In this document: positions 1 to 4,329 of the stretch, in pieces | Position numbering within the stretch: the first letter of the stretch is position 1 | Layout: each line of letters starts with the position of its first letter | Source: an uncultured Oscillospiraceae bacterium | GTDB taxonomy: Bacteria; Bacillota; Clostridia; Oscillospirales; Oscillospiraceae | DNA length: 5,593 bases | Assembly: GCA_910577805.1 (NCBI GenBank) | Contig: CAJTOE010000159.1 | Location: 1 to 5,593 of the forward strand | Direction: 5' to 3' | The notes under the pieces: model-generated | What the model saw: only the letters and a program-made list of their open reading frames with translations | The model's database searches: none | Told to the model about the DNA's origin: nothing | Program-made: the position numbers and the translations under genes

Positions 1-27
1 AAGGTCTATCGGATGCCGGAGAAGTGA
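1..27 (+). CDS. C-terminal tail of an upstream gene (partial)
   Basis: Reading from base 1 gives eight codons (KVYRMPEK) and then a TGA at 25-27, 11 bases before the next ATG. This spacing fits the end of an upstream gene in the same operon. The tail loosely resembles the end of the C-terminal domain at 2037-2228, where Y-R and P-E are similarly placed, so it could belong to a related small phage protein. Eight residues are too few to identify it. A second frame is also open across these bases, so the assignment is tentative. Confidence 0.4.
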   Translation, partial: KVYRMPEK

Positions 28-38
28 GGGGGCTGAAC

Positions 39-341
39 ATGAGTAAAAGCGCATGGACTGCGTGGGCCGTCAAGAATAGCGTTGTGATGCTGTGCTTCGC
101 TGCGCTTGCGATCCATTTTAACCATTGGTGGATAGTATTGTTTGCCGCATTCTTTATGTCCTCGCTGGAGCGGAAAAGTCCGGCCAGCCGGGTGTGTGAC
201 GGTTGCGGGAAAACCATCTATTCGCTCGACTGGGATGCCATTGATGAGAAGACCGAGCGGGCGGGATGGATTCGCAGGAAGAACGGGGACAAGTGGGAGG
301 ACTATTGCCCGGACTGTCAGAGAGGCAACGGCCATGTATAA
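39..341 (+). CDS. Small membrane-anchored zinc-ribbon protein
   Basis: A 100-residue protein of unknown function. The ATG at 39 is preferred over the in-frame GTG at 24 because a strong GAGGGGG lies at 26-32, six bases upstream. Residues 13-43 are strongly hydrophobic and could form a membrane hairpin, with a possible turn at H26-H29. The soluble part has two cysteine pairs, C53/C56 and C90/C93, about 34 residues apart, which is the layout of a zinc ribbon. The sequence before the second pair (G-W-I near residue 77, K-W near 85) resembles small zinc-ribbon proteins common in Firmicutes phages. Membrane anchoring and zinc binding are inferred from the residues. Its 3' end overlaps the next small ORF by eight bases, so the two are probably co-translated. 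Confidence 0.75.
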   Translation: MSKSAWTAWAVKNSVVMLCFAALAIHFNHWWIVLFAAFFMSSLERKSPASRVCDGCGKTIYSLDWDAIDEKTERAGWIRRKNGDKWEDYCPDCQRGNGHV

Positions 342-438
342 GCAGAGGCACCCGTACATTGCCCAGGTGCTCTATATCCTGAAGAACCGGGCCACCAAGT
401 ACAATGGTCTCCTTCGGGGGCTTTTGAATAAACGATGA
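334..438 (+). CDS. Micro-ORF, 34-residue basic peptide
   Basis: A short ORF starts at ATG 334, inside the last codons of the zinc-ribbon gene, and ends at TGA 436-438. A purine-rich GAGAGG lies at 321-326, seven bases before the start, as a ribosome binding site. The product is strongly basic (nine or ten K/R in 34 residues) with scattered hydrophobics such as A-Q-V-L-Y-I-L, so it could form an amphipathic helix. It fills what would otherwise be a 112-base gap before the next gene. I recognise no family. Overlapping start, good spacing and correct strand support it; its length means chance cannot be ruled out. Confidence 0.5.
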   Translation: MYKQRHPYIAQVLYILKNRATKYNGLLRGLLNKR

Positions 439-453
439 AAGGAAAGAAAAAAC

Positions 454-966
454 ATGAAACAGTACATCGGAACCAAAATCGTCGAGGCGGAGCCCGCCAC
501 CCTCTATGAGCTGAAGGAGGGCGGCCACTTCTTGAAGAAGGCCAGCGAGGAGTGGGCCGACGAGGAGAGCACCCGCATCCCCGACCTGGCCAGCTCCACG
601 CGGGAGGGCTACGCCGTCCGCTACGCCGACGGCTACGAGAGCTGGTCGCCCAAAGAGGTCTTCGAGCGGGCCTACCTCCCCATCGAGGTGAACACAGATC
701 TGAAGCCCGACCAGCCCAGCGTCAGCCAGAAGATGGTGGACGACTTCATCGCCGAGGTTCACGTCACCACCCTGGGGGAGAAAACCACCGTCGTCCGGGC
801 CGTCTTGGTGAACGGCTTCGAGATTGTGGACGCCTCCTCCTGCGTCAGCCCTGAGAACTACAGCGAGGAGATGGGCAAAGAGATTTGTCTGGAGCGCATC
901 AAGGGCAAGGTCTGGATGCTGCTCGGATTCCTCCTGCAGACGGGTGTGTCCGGGGTGAAGAAATGA
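454..966 (+). CDS. Phage Gp49-like (N4 Gp49/Sf6 gene 66) protein with extra N-terminal domain
   Basis: A 170-residue two-part protein. Residues about 91-165 match the phage Gp49/gp66 family (PF13876) by eye: an M-V-D-x-F start, then F-E-I-V with S-S-C-V (128-131), P-E-N-Y (133-136), E-E-M-G (138-141) and a helix ending in K-V-W (152-154). Residues 1-80 look like a separate small phage domain, with Y-I-G-T-K at the start, D-G-Y (59-61) and S-W-S-P-K-E-V-F (63-70). Residues 81-90 are a proline-containing linker. The molecular role of Gp49-type proteins is not known to me. The start at 454 follows an AAAGGA at 438-443. The TGA overlaps the next ATG (ATGA, 963-966), so the next gene is probably translationally coupled. 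The strong C/G bias at third positions makes long spurious frames on the opposite strand. Confidence 0.85.
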   Translation: MKQYIGTKIVEAEPATLYELKEGGHFLKKASEEWADEESTRIPDLASSTREGYAVRYADGYESWSPKEVFERAYLPIEVNTDLKPDQPSVSQKMVDDFIAEVHVTTLGEKTTVVRAVLVNGFEIVDASSCVSPENYSEEMGKEICLERIKGKVWMLLGFLLQTGVSGVKK

Positions 967-1226
967 GCGCCCGCCGGGAGAAGCGCCTGCGGAAGCTGGA
1001 GGCCAGGGTCGCATACCTGGAGAGCAGAACCTATTCCGTAGAGAAGCGGCAACTTGACTTGGAGGAACTGGCAGGCCAACCGACCATGATACTGTCCACC
1101 GAGGAGAAGACCCGCCCCCGTGGAATCCTGGCATCCCTGCTGCTGAAGCTGCGGGGAGAGCGGAAGGCAGATGCCGACTCGTCCCTGGAGTACGTCAAGA
1201 GCCACCCACCCAGACCGTTTTCCTGA
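963..1226 (+). CDS. Small coiled-coil protein of unknown function
   Basis: An 87-residue protein starting at an ATG that overlaps the previous stop (ATGA). Its upstream ribosome binding site is weak (GGGGTGAAG), consistent with coupling. Residues 4-36 are highly charged with a clear heptad pattern (L9, L12, V16, L19, T23, V26, Q30, L33), predicting a coiled coil and so dimerisation. The middle (about 37-60) is polar; residues 60-70 form a basic L-L-L-K-L-R segment; the tail is rich in proline. I recognise no catalytic motif or family. The frame is open further upstream, but that stretch lies inside the Gp49-like gene and is unlikely to be translated. Confidence 0.7.
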   Translation: MSARREKRLRKLEARVAYLESRTYSVEKRQLDLEELAGQPTMILSTEEKTRPRGILASLLLKLRGERKADADSSLEYVKSHPPRPFS

Positions 1227-1230
1227 TGCC

Positions 1231-1464
1231 ATGAAAATTACGAGTTTTCAGGCGGCGAACTTCACCGGCTACGTTGGCGAGCGTTTCAGATTCCAGACGC
1301 TGGATGACAACGGGGAGACTATGGGCCCCGTCCTGGCCGGTGAGGTCAAAAGGGTGTTCCGGCAGGGGCGGCAGATCTCCGTGGAGCTCTATATCCCGGA
1401 CAAGCACTGCGCCCATATCTACGAGGCAAAACGAATCTACTACAAGGGGGCCACGAACAAATGA
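1231..1464 (+). CDS. Hypothetical phage protein, 77 residues
   Basis: Starts at ATG 1231, four bases after the previous stop. There is no Shine-Dalgarno sequence in the preceding 15 bases, so translation probably depends on ribosomes reinitiating after the upstream gene. The protein alternates short hydrophobic and polar stretches (for example F-R-F-Q near 18-21, I-S-V-E-L-Y-I near 48-54), suggesting a small beta-rich fold. It contains one cysteine and no membrane segment. No family recognised. An earlier in-frame start exists at 1171, but it lies within the previous gene and would add residues that look like shadow translation. The TGA overlaps the next ATG (1461-1464). Confidence 0.7.
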   Translation: MKITSFQAANFTGYVGERFRFQTLDDNGETMGPVLAGEVKRVFRQGRQISVELYIPDKHCAHIYEAKRIYYKGATNK

Positions 1465-2228
1465 GAAAAGCAATCGCAATCGACTTTGACGGGTGCCTCT
1501 GCACCGACGCCTATCCGGAGATTGGGGAACCGAACTGGCCCGTTATCAGGCGAGCCCTGGCGGAGCAGAAGGCCGGGGCCGGCCTGATCCTCTGGACCTG
1601 CCGGGAGGGAAATCTGCTCCAGGAGGCGGTGACTGCCTGCGAGGGCTGGGGACTGGCCTTCGATGCCGTGAACGAGAGCCTCCCGGACTGGATTGAGGAA
1701 TTCGGTACCCGGCCCAGGAAGGTTGGTGCTTCAGAGTATTGGGATGACAAAGCAGCGCGGATTCCTACAGCGCAACGATTCTTTGTGGGTGGGGCAGGTG
1801 ACGATTCCATAGAACTGTTCGAACCCGCTCCGGGCAACGAGAACATGAAATTGAAACCTTGTCCATTCTGCGGGGGAACCAGCATATTCTACGAAAGGTA
1901 TGGCAGCCCGGCAGGCGAACGGTGGCGCTGCTGGTGTGCTGAGTGCCTTGCCGGAATTGATCCCGGCACTGCGCAGGAGACGGGGCAGGTTCGGGAGATG
2001 TGGAACAAAAGGGCTGTACCGTCAAACCTTCCCCTAACCCTGGACCAGCTTCGGGAGATGGACGGGGAGCCGGTATGCATTGCCCCGGTAGATGGAGGCC
2101 CATATACATGGATGCTGGTCGATACGAAATACGAGGTTTGCCGTGAAGCACACGGCGGCTTGGCGGTATTCGAGAACCTTGGCAAGACCTGGGTGGCTTA
2201 CCGCCACAAACCGGAGAATGGGGCATGA
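1461..2228 (+). CDS. HAD-type phosphatase fused to Lar-like zinc ribbon and phage C-terminal domain
   Basis: A 255-residue protein with three parts. Residues 1-102 are a small HAD-superfamily phosphatase of the phage type: motif I D8-F-D10-G-C-L, motif II threonine in L-W-T46-C-R, a conserved V-N71-E-S-L, then R86-K87 and D95-D96 as likely motifs III/IV. The family transfers phosphate through the first Asp; the substrate is unknown. Residues 130-186 resemble a Lar (restriction alleviation) zinc ribbon: C134-P-F-C137-G, C159-A-E-C162, then M-W-N-K-R-A. Residues 193-255 are a domain seen at the end of many small Firmicutes phage proteins (L-T-L-D-Q-L-R-E-M-D-G-E-P-V through G-K-T-W-x-A-Y-R). 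Residues 103-129 look like an unstructured linker. AAGGGGG at 1444-1450 serves the start, and the ATG overlaps the previous stop. An internal Met129 (base 1845) could make the zinc part separately but has only a weak binding site. The Lar role in evading type I restriction is known for the E. coli Rac prophage and is only suggested here. Confidence 0.85.
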   Translation: MRKAIAIDFDGCLCTDAYPEIGEPNWPVIRRALAEQKAGAGLILWTCREGNLLQEAVTACEGWGLAFDAVNESLPDWIEEFGTRPRKVGASEYWDDKAARIPTAQRFFVGGAGDDSIELFEPAPGNENMKLKPCPFCGGTSIFYERYGSPAGERWRCWCAECLAGIDPGTAQETGQVREMWNKRAVPSNLPLTLDQLREMDGEPVCIAPVDGGPYTWMLVDTKYEVCREAHGGLAVFENLGKTWVAYRHKPENGA

Positions 2229-2416
2229 GCAGAAGAAGTGGGAACAGCCGGGGCGGGATGCAGTCCGCTGGTGTGCATCCGTCCATCTACTGCCCGGTCT
2301 GCCGGAAACCTGCGGCCAGATATGAGCCGGGGGTCGGCTGGATGCACTTCACGAAAACTGGCTCGGTTTGGCACAAAGAGAAACCGGGCCAAAATCCCAA
2401 ACGTCTGGGATTTTGA
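2225..2416 (+). CDS. Small possible zinc-binding protein, 63 residues
   Basis: The start overlaps the previous stop (ATGA). GGAG at 2213-2216, eight bases upstream, is a good binding site. The protein has one cysteine pair, C23-P-V-C26, followed by H41 and H50 in W-M-H-F and V-W-H-K. A Cys2-His2 zinc site is possible, though the spacing is not that of a classical zinc finger. It is strongly basic overall, so nucleic acid binding is plausible but unproven. No family recognised. A downstream in-frame ATG at 2258 is a weaker alternative. The last third of the gene forms two abutting RNA hairpins (see 2361-2415), the second ending one base before the end of the stop codon. Confidence 0.65.
   Translation: MSRRSGNSRGGMQSAGVHPSIYCPVCRKPAARYEPGVGWMHFTKTGSVWHKEKPGQNPKRLGF
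2361..2415 (+). other. Two abutting RNA hairpins at the 3' end of a gene
   Basis: Arms 2361-2369 and 2381-2389 pair over 9 bp with one G-U and an 11-base loop. Directly next to this, arms 2390-2399 and 2406-2415 pair perfectly over 10 bp (CAAAATCCCA with TGGGATTTTG) around a 6-base loop. The second hairpin has only three G-C pairs in its core, and its T-run lies inside the 3' arm, so it is at best a weak terminator. It may instead mark an mRNA end, a processing site, or a barrier that limits ribosome or polymerase flow into the regulator gene that starts 32 bases later. Confidence 0.5.
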
Positions 2417-2446
2417 AGGAATACATAGCACGGAGGGGCTGGTGGC

Positions 2447-2845
2447 ATGACGCTGCAGGAACTATCGAAATACTACAAGCTACATGAGCGGTTAGAGCGG
2501 AACCGGGAGATGCTCGCGTCCCTGTACGCAGCGGCAGGGCTGGGGGCGCAGGAGATCACCGGGATGCCGCACGCGTCGGGCGTTTCGGATCAAGTGAGCA
2601 ACCTGGTCATTGAGATCGAGGATTTGAAGGAACGGATCTCCCACCTCGAATCGAGGTGCGCCGAGGAAAAGAAAAGGCTGGAGAAGTACATCGGTGCCAT
2701 CAAGGATGACCAGACCCGCATGATTTTCCGCCTGCGGTTCCTCCACTGCATGACCTGGCCCCAGGTGGCCGAGGCCATCGGCGGCAGGAACACGGCAAAC
2801 AGCGTCAAGCTGATTTGCCATCGGTATCTGAACCCCAAAAGTTGA
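2447..2845 (+). CDS. Sigma-region-4/DUF1492-like helix-turn-helix phage regulator
   Basis: A 132-residue protein. Residues 1-85 are mostly helical and highly charged, with coiled-coil character at about 46-82 and an internal I-T-G-M-P-H (37-42) followed by S-G-V-S-D, typical of DUF1492-type phage proteins. Residues 87-128 form a sigma-70-region-4-like helix-turn-helix: D-D-Q-T-R-M-I-F-R-L-R-F, then T-W-P-Q-V-A-E-A-I-G and a recognition helix around N115-T-A-N-S-V-K. Such proteins, like ArpU and RinA, usually sit just before the small terminase gene and are thought to control late transcription. Start ATG 2447 has GGAGGGG at 2432-2438, eight bases away. Its stop codon lies inside the first of four phased repeats leading into a promoter, so it may bind its own downstream region. 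The binding role is inferred from position and fold. Confidence 0.8.
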   Translation: MTLQELSKYYKLHERLERNREMLASLYAAAGLGAQEITGMPHASGVSDQVSNLVIEIEDLKERISHLESRCAEEKKRLEKYIGAIKDDQTRMIFRLRFLHCMTWPQVAEAIGGRNTANSVKLICHRYLNPKS

Positions 2846-2880
2846 AACGGCGTGAAACGGTGTGAAACTTGACGAAACGC
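2841..2880 (+). repeat. Four phased 10-base direct repeats (GAAAC core)
   Basis: The 40 bases divide exactly into four decamers: GTTGAAACGG, CGTGAAACGG, TGTGAAACTT and GACGAAACGC. GAAAC occupies positions 4-8 in all four (2844, 2854, 2864, 2874), and three of four have TGAAAC. A 10-base period is close to one helical turn, so a protein could contact all copies from the same face. The first copy overlaps the stop of the regulator gene; the last overlaps the -35 box of the promoter at 2869-2898. This layout is what an operator array would look like. The neighbouring helix-turn-helix protein is the obvious candidate binder (inference). Confidence 0.8.
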
Positions 2881-2898
2881 CCCTATCTGTGTTATGGT
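2869..2898 (+). promoter_or_regulatory. Extended -10 promoter with phased upstream sites
   Basis: TTGACG (2869-2874) is a near-consensus -35 box. After an 18-base spacer comes TATGGT (2893-2898), preceded by TG one base upstream (2890-2891), which makes an extended -10. Transcription would start near 2904-2906. The phased GAAAC repeats lie immediately upstream and over the -35 box, so control by a bound protein is likely. An intrinsic terminator begins about 20 bases past the start site, so the default transcript would be only about 55 bases. Confidence 0.7.
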
Positions 2899-2906
2899 AG
2901 GCTTGC

Positions 2907-3047
2907 ATGAATTCTAAATCAGCCAGGCGGCCCTCCTTCGGGAGGGCCGCCATCCTTTTTGAAGGGAGGTTTTTGGCCCCGCGCTTTCTCTCCTTTGCGC
3001 GTGGTCTTGCATCGGGTACGGCGACCGCCAGCGTCGGACAGCGGTGA
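2907..3047 (+). CDS. Possible leader ORF across the terminator, 46 residues
   Basis: ATG 2907 opens a 46-codon frame ending at TGA 3045-3047, 25 bases before the methyltransferase start. Its ATG falls 1-3 bases after the predicted transcription start, so any translation would be leaderless or nearly so, and there is no room for a ribosome binding site on that transcript. The frame runs through both arms of the terminator hairpin. The product is rich in R, S, A and F with no recognised motif. It may be a leader peptide whose translation affects the hairpin, or a chance frame in GC-rich DNA; another frame is also open here. Confidence 0.2.
   Translation: MNSKSARRPSFGRAAILFEGRFLAPRFLSFARGLASGTATASVGQR
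2926..2960 (+). terminator. Strong intrinsic terminator just after a promoter
   Basis: Arms 2926-2936 (GGCGGCCCTCC) and 2941-2951 (GGAGGGCCGCC) are perfectly complementary over 11 bp, with the very stable TTCG tetraloop at 2937-2940. ATCC and then five T follow (2956-2960). This is a textbook factor-independent terminator on the + strand. It could end transcription of the upstream small-gene operon. It also lies within the first 55 bases of any transcript from the promoter at 2869-2898, so it could act as an attenuator for the methyltransferase genes. Confidence 0.88.
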
Positions 3048-3056
3048 CAGACAACA
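2961..3056 (+). other. Untranslated leader between terminator and methyltransferase
   Basis: About 100 bases with no convincing second promoter. A short ACCGC/GCGGT inverted repeat (3024-3028 and 3041-3045, 12-base loop) is the only extra structure I see. The methyltransferase reading frame is open through this stretch from TTG 2959, but no binding site supports starting there. Confidence 0.4.
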
Positions 3057-3072
3057 AAAGGAGGCCTTCACG

Positions 3073-4329
3073 ATGGAAATTGTGAAGATGAAATTATCGG
3101 AGCTGAACCCGGCGGAGTACAACCCCCGGAAGGCTCTCAAGCCGGGAGACCCGGCCTATGAAAAGCTGAAAGCGTCCATCCTCTCCTTCGGGAACGTGGA
3201 GCCCATCGTGTGGAACCGCAGCACAGGGAATGTAATCGGCGGCCACCAGCGGCTCCGCGTTCTTCTGGATCTGGGTGTGACGGAGAGCGAGGTCAGCGTG
3301 GTCGACCTGTCCGAGGTGGACGAAAAGCGGCTGAACATCGCCCTCAACAAAATCACTGGCGAATGGGACGATGAAAAGCTGACGTCCCTGCTGGCCGACC
3401 TCACCGCCGGCGGCGCGGATGTGTATCCCGCCGGCTTTGACGAGCAGGAGCTTGCCTCCATGTTCGCCGACCTCTCCAAGGTGGAGGCGCATGATGATGG
3501 CTTTGACCTAACCGCCGCTCTGGAGAAAGCCTCCTTTGTGAAGCGAGGCGATGTCTGGACGGTGGGCAGGCACCGCCTCGTGTGCGGCGACGCCACCTCT
3601 GCTGAGGACGTGGCCACGCTGATGGACGGCAAGAAGGCCAACCTCATCCTGACCGATCCCCCCTATGGCGTCTCCTTCAAGTCCTCGGATGGGCTAACCA
3701 TCCAGAACGACTCCATCAAGGGAGATGATTTCTACCGTTTTCTCCTCCAGTCCCTCACGAACATGGTCGCCCACCTCGAAAAGGGAGGGGCGGCCTATGT
3801 TTTTCATGCGGATACTGAGGGGCTTAATTTCCGCCGGGCATTCATCGACGCCGGCTTGCACTTGGCCGGGGTGTGTATCTGGGTGAAGAACTCCCTGGTG
3901 CTGGGCCGCAGCGACTATCAGTGGCAGCATGAGCCGGTTCTGTACGGTTTCCTTCAGAACGGCAAGCACTCATGGTACTCCGACCGCAGGCAGACCACCA
4001 TCTGGAACTACGACAAGCCGAAACGCAACAAGGATCATCCGACCAGCAAGCCTCTTGACCTGCTGGGCTATCCTATCAAAAACTCCACGCAGGAGAATTC
4101 TGTGGTGGTAGACACCTTCGGCGGCAGCGGTTCCACGCTCATGGCCTGTGAACAGCTGAACCGCACATGCTATACGATGGAGCTTGATCCGAAATACGCA
4201 TCCGTCATCCTCCGCAGGTTTGTGGAGAACACTTCCAAGGCAGAGGACGTGTATGTCATAAGGAACGGCGAGAAGCTCATGTACTCGGAGCTTGTCAAGG
4301 AAGTGGAGGTGCCGGATGGAAAAGAATAA
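3073..4329 (+). CDS. ParB-domain DNA methyltransferase (N6/N4, beta-class)
   Basis: A 418-residue enzyme. AAAGGAGG at 3057-3064, eight bases before ATG 3073, fixes the start. Residues 1-135 are a ParB/Sulfiredoxin-like domain with N-P-x-x-Y-N-P-R-K (12-20) and the signature V-I-G-G-H-Q-R (54-60). Residues 155-390 are an N6_N4 amino-methyltransferase: catalytic motif IV D195-P-P-Y198, H-P-T-S-K-P (322-327), and the S-adenosylmethionine motif I D-T-F349-G-G-S-G (347-353). DPPY precedes FxGxG, the order of beta-class enzymes, with the target-recognition region between. DPPY favours adenine-N6 over cytosine-N4 methylation. ParB-methyltransferase fusions are common in Firmicutes phages. No endonuclease adjoins it, so it is probably an orphan enzyme that modifies phage DNA. 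Its last 14 bases overlap the next gene. Expression probably needs read-through of the terminator at 2926-2960. Confidence 0.93.
   Translation: MEIVKMKLSELNPAEYNPRKALKPGDPAYEKLKASILSFGNVEPIVWNRSTGNVIGGHQRLRVLLDLGVTESEVSVVDLSEVDEKRLNIALNKITGEWDDEKLTSLLADLTAGGADVYPAGFDEQELASMFADLSKVEAHDDGFDLTAALEKASFVKRGDVWTVGRHRLVCGDATSAEDVATLMDGKKANLILTDPPYGVSFKSSDGLTIQNDSIKGDDFYRFLLQSLTNMVAHLEKGGAAYVFHADTEGLNFRRAFIDAGLHLAGVCIWVKNSLVLGRSDYQWQHEPVLYGFLQNGKHSWYSDRRQTTIWNYDKPKRNKDHPTSKPLDLLGYPIKNSTQENSVVVDTFGGSGSTLMACEQLNRTCYTMELDPKYASVILRRFVENTSKAEDVYVIRNGEKLMYSELVKEVEVPDGKE

Noticed and set aside
435..509. Short ORF from ATG 435
   Set aside because: It ends after 24 codons inside the Gp49-like gene, and the purine-rich stretch it uses is better explained as that gene's binding site.
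154..1134. Long open frame on the minus strand (326 codons)
   Set aside because: It lies opposite the Gp49-like, zinc-ribbon and coiled-coil genes, all with recognisable features. Its length follows from G/C-biased third positions, and its low-complexity G/L/V-rich translation has no motif.
1845..2228. Separate zinc-ribbon gene from internal ATG 1845
   Set aside because: Only a weak GAG precedes it and the frame is continuous with the HAD domain, so a fusion is the simpler reading; kept as a possibility in the fusion finding.
2841..2880. CRISPR-like array from the GAAAC repeats
   Set aside because: The units are 10 bases long with no spacers, far from CRISPR repeat-spacer geometry; phased operator sites explain them better.
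2995..3022. Possible second promoter (TTGCGC, 16 bases, TACGGC)
   Set aside because: Both boxes match consensus poorly in a GC-rich stretch; not enough to call.
2959..3072. N-terminal extension of the ParB methyltransferase from TTG 2959
   Set aside because: The TTG overlaps the terminator T-run and has no good ribosome binding site, while AAAGGAGG sits eight bases before ATG 3073 and the ParB domain begins right there.
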